Source: an uncultured Roseburia sp. (GTDB taxonomy: Bacteria; Bacillota_A; Clostridia; Lachnospirales; Lachnospiraceae). Taken from it: a DNA stretch of 21,172 bases. The notes under the pieces are model-generated. The model saw only the letters and a program-made list of their open reading frames with translations. It had not been told where the DNA came from and made no database searches. Position 1 is the first letter of the stretch. Every line of letters begins with the position of its first letter. A program made the position numbers and the translations under genes. The stretch is from assembly GCA_900753715.1 (NCBI GenBank), contig CAAEAE010000001.1, positions 1 to 21,172 on the forward strand, written 5' to 3'. Shown piece by piece: positions 14,872 through 21,172 of this stretch.

Positions 14872-15735
14872 ATGGGAATCATTAAGGCAAAACAGCTTGT
14901 TCATGAATATATCAGACGGGATGAGGAAGGAAACGTAGAATCCATCCAGACGGCGCTTGACCATGTGGACCTTGACGTAAAGCCGGGAGAGTTTATCGCA
15001 ATTCTCGGACATAACGGTTCCGGAAAATCCACGCTGGCAAAACACATCAACGCACTGCTTACCCCTTCTGAGGGGAGCCTGTGGGTGGATGGAATGGACG
15101 TGACGGAAGAAAAAAATATTCTTCCGGTGCGCCAGACTGCCGGCATGGTGTTTCAGAACCCGGACAACCAGATTATTGCGAGCGTGGTAGAGGAAGACGT
15201 CGGATTCGGACCGGAGAATATCGGGGTGCCGACCGATGAAATCTGGCAGCGTGTCGAGGAAAGCTTAAAGGCGGTTGGAATGTTAAAGTACAGACATCAT
15301 TCGCCAAACAAGCTCTCCGGCGGACAAAAGCAGCGCGTTGCCATTGCGGGCGTTGTGGCGATGCAGCCAAAGTGCATTGTTTTGGATGAGCCGACTGCCA
15401 TGCTTGACCCAAACGGCAGAAAAGAAGTCATTCGCACGGCGCATGAGCTGAACGAAAAGAAGGGTGTAACGGTCATTTTGATTACCCATTATATGGAAGA
15501 AGTCGTAGATGCCGACCGCGTATTTGTCATGGATAAGGGCAAAGTCGTGATGCAGGGAACGCCGCGCGAGGTCTTTTCGCAGGTGGAGCGGTTAAAGGAA
15601 TACCGGCTGGATGTACCGCAGGTGACGATTCTTGCAGATTTGCTGCGGCAGTCGGGACTTGACATTCCAACCGGAGTGCTGCGGCGGGAAGAACTGGTGC
15701 AGGCGATTTTAAAGATTGCCCAGATAGATGAGTGA
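14872..15735 (+). CDS. ecfA1: Energy-coupling factor ABC transporter ATPase EcfA1
   Basis: A 287-residue ABC ATPase. Walker A GHNGSGKST (46-54), Q-loop FQNPDNQ (94-100), signature LSGGQ (148-152), Walker B CIVLDEP (168-174) and the switch His H206 are all intact. With EcfA2 and EcfT it forms the shared energising module for vitamin and metal S-components encoded elsewhere. The GGAAGGAAAG tract at 14851-14860 lies about 11 bases before the ATG. Order and position before ecfA2, ecfT and truA match the Firmicutes standard, which fixes this as A1. Confidence 0.95.
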   Translation: MGIIKAKQLVHEYIRRDEEGNVESIQTALDHVDLDVKPGEFIAILGHNGSGKSTLAKHINALLTPSEGSLWVDGMDVTEEKNILPVRQTAGMVFQNPDNQIIASVVEEDVGFGPENIGVPTDEIWQRVEESLKAVGMLKYRHHSPNKLSGGQKQRVAIAGVVAMQPKCIVLDEPTAMLDPNGRKEVIRTAHELNEKKGVTVILITHYMEEVVDADRVFVMDKGKVVMQGTPREVFSQVERLKEYRLDVPQVTILADLLRQSGLDIPTGVLRREELVQAILKIAQIDE

Positions 15736-15751
15736 TAAGGGAAGACAGATT

Positions 15752-16633
15752 ATGGCGATTATTTTGGACAAAGTCAATTATGTATACAGTGAGGGAACGG
15801 CTTATCAGATTAATGCGTTAAAGGACATTAACCTGAAGATCGGAGACGGGGAGTTCATTGGAATTATCGGACACACCGGTTCCGGAAAATCCACGCTGAT
15901 GCAGCATATGAACGGGCTGATGAAGGCAACCTCCGGCAATATTTATTTTAATGGACAGGATATCTATGACCAGGATTTTGATCTGCGGGAGCTGCGCAGC
16001 CGTGTCGGACTGGTATTCCAGTACCCGGAGCACCAGCTCTTTGAGACAACGATATTTGACGATGTGTGCTTCGGGCCTAAAAACCAGGGATTAAGCAAGG
16101 ATGAAGCAGGGCTGCGCGCGTTTGAAGCGTTAAAACAGGTGGGAATGCCGGAAGAATTGTATTATCAGTCGCCGTTTGACTTATCCGGTGGACAGAAGCG
16201 CCGTGTTGCTATTGCCGGGGTACTGGCGATGAAGCCGGAAGTGCTGATTTTGGATGAGCCGACTGCCGGATTGGACCCGGCTGGGCGTGATGAAATTCTT
16301 GATTTGATTGCAAGAATGCACAGGGAACGGAAAATTACGGTCATGCTGGTGTCACACAGCATGGAGGACGTGGCAAAGTACGTGCAGCGCATTATCGTGA
16401 TGAATCAGGGAAGCGTGATGTTCGATGACACACCGAGGGAAGTGTTCAAACACTACCGGGAATTAGAGCAGGTCGGTCTTGCAGCGCCGCAGGTGACCTA
16501 TCTGATGCATGAGCTGCGGGAAAAGGGACTGAACGTAAACGTGGAGGCAACCACGGTAGAAGAAGCAAGAGAAAGCCTGTTAGAGGCATTGATTGGGCAG
16601 AATCCGGGAAAATCGGATTTTGCGAGAGGCTAG
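15752..16633 (+). CDS. ecfA2: Energy-coupling factor ABC transporter ATPase EcfA2
   Basis: A 293-residue ABC ATPase. Walker A GHTGSGKST (40-48), FQYPEHQ in the Q-loop (89-95), signature LSGGQ (144-148), Walker B VLILDEP (164-170) and H202 are intact. It pairs with EcfA1 under EcfT. ATG 15752 is favoured, with AAGGGA at 15737-15742 (9-base spacer) and a normal family N-terminus. An upstream in-frame ATG at 15728 lies inside the ecfA1 end and would add eight residues. Confidence 0.94.
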   Translation: MAIILDKVNYVYSEGTAYQINALKDINLKIGDGEFIGIIGHTGSGKSTLMQHMNGLMKATSGNIYFNGQDIYDQDFDLRELRSRVGLVFQYPEHQLFETTIFDDVCFGPKNQGLSKDEAGLRAFEALKQVGMPEELYYQSPFDLSGGQKRRVAIAGVLAMKPEVLILDEPTAGLDPAGRDEILDLIARMHRERKITVMLVSHSMEDVAKYVQRIIVMNQGSVMFDDTPREVFKHYRELEQVGLAAPQVTYLMHELREKGLNVNVEATTVEEARESLLEALIGQNPGKSDFARG

Positions 16634-16639
16634 GAACAT

Positions 16640-17458
16640 ATGTTAAGAGACATGACACTGGGCCAGTATTATCCGGCTGATTCCATCATCCATAAACTGG
16701 ACCCGCGGGTAAAATTATTCGGAACTTTTATTTTTATCATCGCACTGTTCTGCTTTCGTGGAATTACCGCATTTATTCTTGCGACGGTGTGCCTTGTTGC
16801 AGTGATTAAGATTTCAAAAGTGCCTTTTAAATTCATGGTAAAAGGACTTAAGGCAATTATCATACTGATGCTTATCACGGCATTATTTAATCTGTTTTTA
16901 ACTCCCGGAGAAACGCTTGTTTCTTTCTGGATTTTTACTATTACGAAAGAGGGATTAAAGAGTGCAGTTTTAATGGCGGTGCGCCTGACGTATCTGATTC
17001 TTGGAACCTCTATCATGACACTTACGACAACACCGAACCAGCTTACAGACGGACTGGAAAAATCTTTAATGCCGTTATCCAAAATCGGCGTACCGGTGCA
17101 TGCAATTGCCATGATGATGTCCATCGCACTCCGGTTTATCCCGATTTTAATTGAGGAGACCGATAAGATTATGAAAGCGCAGATGGCGCGCGGTGCAGAT
17201 TTTGAAAGCGGAAATCTGTTAAAAAAGGTAAAAAATATGATTCCACTTTTAGTGCCGCTCTTTGTGTCTGCGTTCCGGCGTGCGGATGACCTTGCAATGG
17301 CAATGGAGGCACGCTGCTACAACGGCGGCGAGGGAAGAACTAAAATGAAGCCGTTAAAATATGCGGCGCAGGACCGTCTGGCATATCTTTTTATCTGGAT
17401 ATTCTTTGTGGCAGTTCTCGCGTGCCGGTTTACGTTAAATAAGTGGTTTGGATTATAA
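16640..17458 (+). CDS. ecfT: Energy-coupling factor transporter transmembrane protein EcfT
   Basis: A 272-residue membrane scaffold with about five to six helices (near 25-60, 70-88, 105-128, 155-172 and 245-265). It has the two Arg motifs that contact the ATPases: ARG (183-185) in QMARGADFESG and ARC (224-226) in AMEARCYNGG. The second has Cys in place of Gly. AGGA at 16632-16635 overlaps the ecfA2 stop and lies 4 bases before the ATG. truA follows 3 bases after its stop. Confidence 0.94.
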   Translation: MLRDMTLGQYYPADSIIHKLDPRVKLFGTFIFIIALFCFRGITAFILATVCLVAVIKISKVPFKFMVKGLKAIIILMLITALFNLFLTPGETLVSFWIFTITKEGLKSAVLMAVRLTYLILGTSIMTLTTTPNQLTDGLEKSLMPLSKIGVPVHAIAMMMSIALRFIPILIEETDKIMKAQMARGADFESGNLLKKVKNMIPLLVPLFVSAFRRADDLAMAMEARCYNGGEGRTKMKPLKYAAQDRLAYLFIWIFFVAVLACRFTLNKWFGL

Positions 17459-17461
17459 AAT

Positions 17462-18211
17462 ATGAAACGAGTGAAAATAGTCGTGGCGTATGACGGCACG
17501 AATTATTGCGGCTGGCAGGTACAGCCGAACGGAATTACAATTGAAGGAGTACTTAACCGCAGCCTTTCAAACCTTTTGGGGGAAAAGATTGAGGTAATGG
17601 GCGCAAGCCGAACGGATTCCGGGGTTCATTCCCTCGGAAATGTGGCGGTTTTTGATACAAATACCAGGATGCCTGCCGACAAGATTGCTTTTGCCCTAAA
17701 CCAGAGACTGCCGGAGGACATCGTGGTGCAGGGTTCCTGCGAGGTGCCGTCTGACTGGCATCCAAGATATCAGGAGAGCACAAAGACCTACGAATACCGG
17801 ATATTAAACCGCACCTTCCGGATGCCGACGAGGAGGCTTGACACGTATTTTTACCATTATCCGCTGGATGTGGAACAGATGAGTGAGGCTGCGTCCTATC
17901 TGGTCGGAACGCATGATTTTGCGAGCTTTTGTGCGGCAAATGCACAGGTAAAGAGCACGGTGCGTACGATTTATTCCTGCACTGCCCAAAAAGAAAATGA
18001 TATCATTACCATAAGGGTAACGGGAAACGGATTTCTTTATAATATGGTACGGATTATTGCGGGAACGTTAATCGAGGTCGGAGCAGGAAAGCGCCGGCCG
18101 GAGGAGATAAAAGACATTCTTGCGGCAGAAAACCGCGATGCGGCGGGACCGACAGCACCGGCACAGGGACTTACGATGATGGGGATAGAGTATGAGCAGG
18201 AGACAACATAA
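17462..18211 (+). CDS. truA: tRNA pseudouridine(38-40) synthase TruA
   Basis: A 249-residue enzyme of normal length. The catalytic Asp is D52 in GASRTDSGVHS, and the N-terminal GTNYCGWQVQP motif and C-terminal GNGFLYNMVRIIAGTL are typical. It isomerises uridines 38-40 of the tRNA anticodon arm. No strong ribosome binding site precedes the ATG (only GGA at 17451-17453), so translational coupling to ecfT across the 3-base gap is likely. No terminator separates it from the rplM promoter. Confidence 0.95.
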   Translation: MKRVKIVVAYDGTNYCGWQVQPNGITIEGVLNRSLSNLLGEKIEVMGASRTDSGVHSLGNVAVFDTNTRMPADKIAFALNQRLPEDIVVQGSCEVPSDWHPRYQESTKTYEYRILNRTFRMPTRRLDTYFYHYPLDVEQMSEAASYLVGTHDFASFCAANAQVKSTVRTIYSCTAQKENDIITIRVTGNGFLYNMVRIIAGTLIEVGAGKRRPEEIKDILAAENRDAAGPTAPAQGLTMMGIEYEQETT

Positions 18212-18228
18212 GTTTTGATAAAAAATCA

Positions 18229-18257
18229 TTGACACACGAGGACTCGTGTACTATAAT
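18229..18257 (+). promoter_or_regulatory. Consensus sigma-A promoter of rplM-rpsI with palindromic spacer
   Basis: TTGACA (18229-18234) and TATAAT (18252-18257) are both perfect, with a 17-base spacer. The spacer contains ACACGAG-GA-CTCGTGT (18234-18249), an exact inverted repeat. This is the strongest promoter in the window. The palindrome could be a protein-binding operator. Confidence 0.9.
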
Positions 18258-18263
18258 ATTTAA

Positions 18264-18401
18264 GTCTGTGATAGTGAATTAATGTCAATCCAAAGCCCCG
18301 GAGCGACATTTAAACTATAAACAATTGAGACGGAAGTACGGTGTGTCCTGGACATTCACATCGGAACGCGAATCATGAAATCATTTCTAGGAGGAAAATC
18401 A
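18264..18401 (+). promoter_or_regulatory. Structured 5' leader of rplM
   Basis: The expected transcript start near 18264 gives a leader of about 138 nt. AATGTC (18281-18286) can pair with GACATT at 18305-18310. A 7-bp hairpin (18339-18345 with 18357-18363, one G-U) has an 11-base loop that holds a second GACATT (18351-18356). Ribosomal protein leaders for L13 are known in Firmicutes; I cannot confirm a match to that family by eye. AGGAGG (18389-18394) gives the rplM ribosome binding site. Confidence 0.5.
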
Positions 18402-18830
18402 ATGAAAACTTTTATGGCTAGCCCAGCTACCATTGAGAGAAAATGGTATGTAGTTGACGCTGAAGGTATGACATTAGGACGTTTAGCATCTGAAGTTGCT
18501 AAAGTATTAAGAGGAAAGAATAAAGCAATTTACACTCCGCACATCGATACCGGTGATTATGTAATCGTTGTAAATGCAGAGAAGATTAAAGTAACTGGTA
18601 AGAAATTAGACCAGAAAGTATACTACAATCACTCTGATTATGTAGGTGGTATGAAAGAGACTACATTAAAAGAAATGTTAGCAAAACATCCTGAAAGAGT
18701 TATCGAGTACGCTGTAAAAGGCATGCTTCCAAAAGGACCTTTAGGAAGACAGATGTACACAAAATTATTTGTATACGCTGGACCTGATCACAAACATGCT
18801 GCTCAGAAACCAGAAGTTTTAACATTCTAA
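18402..18830 (+). CDS. rplM: 50S ribosomal protein L13
   Basis: A 142-residue protein of standard L13 length. It carries [19 protein letters not shown] (29-47), the [13 protein letters not shown] region and [20 protein letters not shown] near the end. ATG 18402 has a perfect AGGAGG 7 bases upstream and gives the family N-terminus [15 protein letters not shown]; an in-frame ATG at 18375 would add nine residues of leader sequence. rpsI follows after 17 bases. Confidence 0.97.
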   Translation: MKTFMASPATIERKWYVVDAEGMTLGRLASEVAKVLRGKNKAIYTPHIDTGDYVIVVNAEKIKVTGKKLDQKVYYNHSDYVGGMKETTLKEMLAKHPERVIEYAVKGMLPKGPLGRQMYTKLFVYAGPDHKHAAQKPEVLTF

Positions 18831-18847
18831 TTAGGAGGTAAAGGACA

Positions 18848-19240
18848 TTGGCTAATACAAAGAATTACGGAACAGGAAGAAGAAAATCATCTGTTGCCAG
18901 AGTATACTTAGTACCAGGTACAGGTAAGATCACAATCAACAAAAGAGATATCGATGAGTATTTCGGATTAGATACATTAAAAGTTATCGTTCGTCAGCCA
19001 TTAGTTGCTACAGAAACAACTGATAAATTTGACGTATTAGTAAACGTTAAAGGTGGCGGATACACAGGACAGGCTGGAGCTATCAGACATGGTATCTCCC
19101 GTGCATTACTTACAGTAGACGAAGATTACAGACCAGTTCTTAAGAAAGCTGGATTCTTAACACGTGATCCACGTATGAAAGAGCGTAAGAAATACGGTCT
19201 CAAAGCAGCTCGTCGTGCACCACAGTTCTCAAAGAGATAA
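18848..19240 (+). CDS. rpsI: 30S ribosomal protein S9 (TTG start)
   Basis: A 130-residue protein of standard S9 length. It has [15 protein letters not shown] (7-21), the [13 protein letters not shown] signature (about 76-88) and the conserved C-terminal SKR that reaches the ribosomal P site. The start codon is TTG at 18848: AGGAGG at 18833-18838 is 9 bases upstream, and no ATG exists near the family N-terminus (ANTKNYG). It is the last gene of the rplM operon. Confidence 0.96.
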   Translation: MANTKNYGTGRRKSSVARVYLVPGTGKITINKRDIDEYFGLDTLKVIVRQPLVATETTDKFDVLVNVKGGGYTGQAGAIRHGISRALLTVDEDYRPVLKKAGFLTRDPRMKERKKYGLKAARRAPQFSKR

Positions 19241-19279
19241 TTATCTCGCAAGAGAATTCCAATCACAAGAGATTACAAG

Positions 19280-19310
19280 CCTCAGAAACTACGGTTTCTG
19301 GGGTTTTTTT
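19280..19310 (+). terminator. Intrinsic terminator of rplM-rpsI
   Basis: A 10-bp stem (19280-19289 with 19294-19303, one G-T) has a TACG loop and is followed by seven T residues. The loop reads C(UACG)G in RNA, a very stable UNCG tetraloop. Confidence 0.95.
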
Positions 19311-19477
19311 AATGCAAAGAAGATTTACAAAGAGTATCTTTACCATTGGCCGAATGACCGTGAAGCCTTAATTTTTCAAGAGAAAATGGAGTGTATGAGT
19401 TCCGGGAAAATGTAAATGAACAGGTTACTGAAACATTTTTAAAACCAATCAAGGAGGTTAAGATAGATGCAGCTTAG
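19311..19477 (+). pseudogene. Possible decayed coding remnant after rpsI
   Basis: Two plus-strand frames carry protein-like sequence. The first (19311-19415) reads AKKIYKEYLYHWPNDREAL and then loses quality. The second (19364-19477) reads RENGVYEFRENVNEQVTET and then FLKPIKEVKIDAA before a stop. A single frameshift near 19375-19385 would join them into one frame of about 55-60 residues. No convincing start or ribosome binding site is visible for the joined frame, and it begins just past the terminator T-run. Family unknown. It may instead be chance open sequence. Confidence 0.3.
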
Positions 19478-19622
19478 TGTAAAAGATATAGCTGATAGTG
19501 CAAATATGATTTATGAATGTACTTGTAACTTTGCAGTAAGAGCATCTATGAGGACTTTTGAATGTGTGATAGAATATAATTTAGTTTTTGAGAGACAGTT
19601 CAAAAATCGCTACAATGCCTGA
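19467..19622 (+). CDS. 51-residue unrecognised small protein
   Basis: ATG at 19467 is preceded by a perfect AAGGAGG (19451-19457, 9-base spacer). The frame runs 51 codons, beginning MQLSVKDIADSANMIYEC and ending in a basic stretch (about 43-51: RQFKNRYNA). There are two Cys in ECTC (17-20) and a third near 33. No membrane segment is visible. The stop codon lies in the left arm/loop junction of the terminator hairpin. I do not recognise a family. The good ribosome binding site and dedicated terminator support a real gene, but it could also be the surviving end of a larger lost unit. Confidence 0.5.
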   Translation: MQLSVKDIADSANMIYECTCNFAVRASMRTFECVIEYNLVFERQFKNRYNA

Positions 19623-19655
19623 AAATACGAGGCACTGTAGCGATTTTTTTGTTTT
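19602..19655. terminator. Strong bidirectional terminator
   Basis: 19-base arms (19602-19620 and 19630-19648, one A-C mismatch) flank a 9-base loop, with A-runs on the left and seven T then TTTTT on the right. It serves the convergent 51-codon ORF and the sensor kinase gene. Confidence 0.9.
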
Positions 19656-19659
19656 TGTC

Positions 19660-21172
19660 TTATTTTGGAATATCAAAGCTGATACATGTTCCCTGCCCTG
19701 CATGACTTATAATTTTGAGCCCTTTATTTCCTGGATAAGTCAGTGTCAGACGTTTGTGCGTGTTTTTTACACCGATATGCTGTTCAGGATCTTCAGGAGA
19801 CAGGAGAGAAGCCCTGATTTGACGTAAACGTTCTTTTTCTATTCCAATTCCGTTATCCAGTATATGGAATTTCAGAGTGTCTGTTGTCTCGATGATTTTT
19901 ATTCGTATAACTAAAGAATCTGTAGGAGAATGAATACTGTATTGAATGCTATTTTCTAATAATGGTTGTAGTAATAACCGTATTACCTGATATTCCAGAA
20001 TCGCATCATCATAATCCCACAAAAGAATGATCTGCCCAGGATGATGAAATTGCTGGATTTGCAGGTATTCTTTGCAGGCCATGATTTCATTTTTTAGTGA
20101 AACGGTTGTTCTGGAATCATTCAAAGCATATCTTAGGATATCAGAGAGTGCATGTACCAGTTTGCTGGCAGGTGCCTGATAACCTTCATTTTTTATAATT
20201 TCCATATCGATAGACTGCAAGGTATTAAAGAAAAAGTGAGGATTAATCTGAAGTTGGAGAGCCTTCAATTCGCTGAGTGTTTTCTTTAATTGCCATTCTT
20301 TTACCTGCATGGTCAATGTATTATTTCTGACAAATGTGAGAATTACACGATTTAATATCAGATTATATTCATCTAGTTTTTTTGTGTCAATAAGTTCTCC
20401 GGTCGTGTCTAACGGAAGATTTCCTTTTTCAGCATCCCAGAGAATATCTAATAGTAATTCAATCTGGTGAAAATTTTTGTTTGCCAGATATAAGCTGAAC
20501 AAGAGACATAATACAGCAGCTACCAGAACACCAATGATTACACAGTAAAAAATGTTATACATCAGATGATAGATGTCTTTGGCAGGAACGAGTGATAAAA
20601 AGTGCAGCTGATATGCCGGGTATACAAATTCTGTCAGCAAGTAGGAATGCTGGTTGTATTTGACCGAAGAAAGATAGTGACCTTCGTTGGAGAGAGTGAG
20701 GGATAGTTGCTCGTGAATTCCCTGATCCGTTTTAAATGGAATGGATGAGGCATTAGTATTTGAAAAAAGAAGCATGCCCCTGGAATCGGTAACAAAAATG
20801 GATTCATTTGGATAATTTTCAAGAGAAGAAAGCAGCCTGGAAACAACGGACTGATTCAGATTCACAACCAGGACACCGTCATAATAACGGATTCTCCTAT
20901 AAATTGTAACTGCGGTATGTGGTTCCTCAAAGGAATAATTCTGGAATTCCCGGAGCACAATCCATTGTTCATCATCGCGTGTATGAGTCTTGAAGTCAGA
21001 AAGCCAGTCCTGATCTGCAGAATCAGCAATAAAAGTAAGTTGTTTGTCTGTCTGAAAGAAACAGTCGTTGTCGTTTGGAAAATACACATAGACAGAATCT
21101 ATGTAAGTTGAGCTGGATTTCAGGTTTTCCAGTATATCAAACATAATATTTTTCGTGACATTTTCTTTGTAA
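19660..21172 (-). CDS. YesM/LytS-type sensor histidine kinase, 5' end outside the window
   Basis: Numbering below is from the in-window ATG at 21144. That ATG is probably not the true start, because the frame stays open to the window edge and the N-terminal membrane helix expected for this class is missing. An extracellular sensor part (about 1-190, Cache-like by pattern) is followed by a transmembrane helix (about 191-221), a HAMP-like linker and a His_kinase domain with LQINPHFFFNTLQSI (298-312, phospho-acceptor H303). An HATPase_c domain follows, with N398 (LLENSI) and DNGIGIE (430-436). Such kinases usually act with an AraC-type or LytTR response regulator, often on nutrient uptake genes; the partner is not in the window and would be expected just upstream, beyond the edge. 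Confidence 0.88.
   Translation of the reverse strand, partial: YKENVTKNIMFDILENLKSSSTYIDSVYVYFPNDNDCFFQTDKQLTFIADSADQDWLSDFKTHTRDDEQWIVLREFQNYSFEEPHTAVTIYRRIRYYDGVLVVNLNQSVVSRLLSSLENYPNESIFVTDSRGMLLFSNTNASSIPFKTDQGIHEQLSLTLSNEGHYLSSVKYNQHSYLLTEFVYPAYQLHFLSLVPAKDIYHLMYNIFYCVIIGVLVAAVLCLLFSLYLANKNFHQIELLLDILWDAEKGNLPLDTTGELIDTKKLDEYNLILNRVILTFVRNNTLTMQVKEWQLKKTLSELKALQLQINPHFFFNTLQSIDMEIIKNEGYQAPASKLVHALSDILRYALNDSRTTVSLKNEIMACKEYLQIQQFHHPGQIILLWDYDDAILEYQVIRLLLQPLLENSIQYSIHSPTDSLVIRIKIIETTDTLKFHILDNGIGIEKERLRQIRASLLSPEDPEQHIGVKNTHKRLTLTYPGNKGLKIISHAGQGTCISFDIPK

Noticed and set aside
19215..19415. 66-codon ORF overlapping the end of rpsI
   Set aside because: It starts inside rpsI and reads straight through the rpsI terminator; only its second half looks protein-like and is treated as a possible remnant.

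Overview
The window looks like chromosomal DNA of a Gram-positive anaerobe of the Clostridia, most likely Lachnospiraceae. This is inferred from strong AGGAGG-type ribosome binding sites, moderate GC, the Firmicutes order ecfA1-ecfA2-ecfT-truA-rplM-rpsI, a VanW-domain surface protein, clostridial HD-GYP proteins and a DUF4080-type B12-binding radical SAM protein. Most of it is core or near-core genome. The accessory-looking parts are the c-di-GMP/TetR/ArsR stretch (about 1.7-6.5 kb) and everything after rpsI (19.24 kb to the end).

Left part (1-6.5 kb). An SseB-family protein and a six-helix DUF308 membrane protein form a short operon that ends in a bidirectional terminator. A minus-strand GAF-GGDEF-HD-GYP protein is divergent from a plus-strand set: a small unrecognised protein, a second HD-GYP protein, and a TetR regulator. 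These give a compact cyclic-di-nucleotide signalling cluster. A divergent MntP-like membrane protein follows, with a perfect palindrome over its putative -10 box. Convergent to it is an ArsR/SmtB regulator carrying a complete alpha-5 zinc-type ligand set.

Middle part (6.6-9.9 kb). A DUF4080-type B12-binding radical SAM protein overlaps a DEDDh exonuclease. The exonuclease stop codon overlaps that of a convergent membrane-anchored TPR-like protein. A 34-residue single-pass membrane protein lies in the following gap.

Right part (9.95-19.3 kb). A promoter precedes a run of closely spaced genes: VanW-domain surface protein, orphan AIR-synthase/HypE-like protein, Lrp/AsnC regulator, class I/II aminotransferase, trmL, ecfA1, ecfA2, ecfT and truA. 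The Lrp-aminotransferase pair resembles alaR-alaT. A perfect-consensus promoter with a palindrome filling its spacer then drives rplM-rpsI through a structured leader of about 140 nt, ending at a UACG-loop terminator.

End (19.3-21.2 kb). After rpsI there is a stretch with remnant-like frames, a 51-codon ORF with a perfect Shine-Dalgarno, and a strong bidirectional terminator. A convergent YesM/LytS-type sensor histidine kinase follows; its 5' end lies outside the window. I found no tRNA, rRNA, CRISPR array or intact insertion sequence. The best candidates for something undescribed are the palindrome-covered MntP-like promoter, the rplM promoter/leader architecture, the degenerate-GGDEF/HD-GYP pair with its small partner, and the post-rpsI segment.
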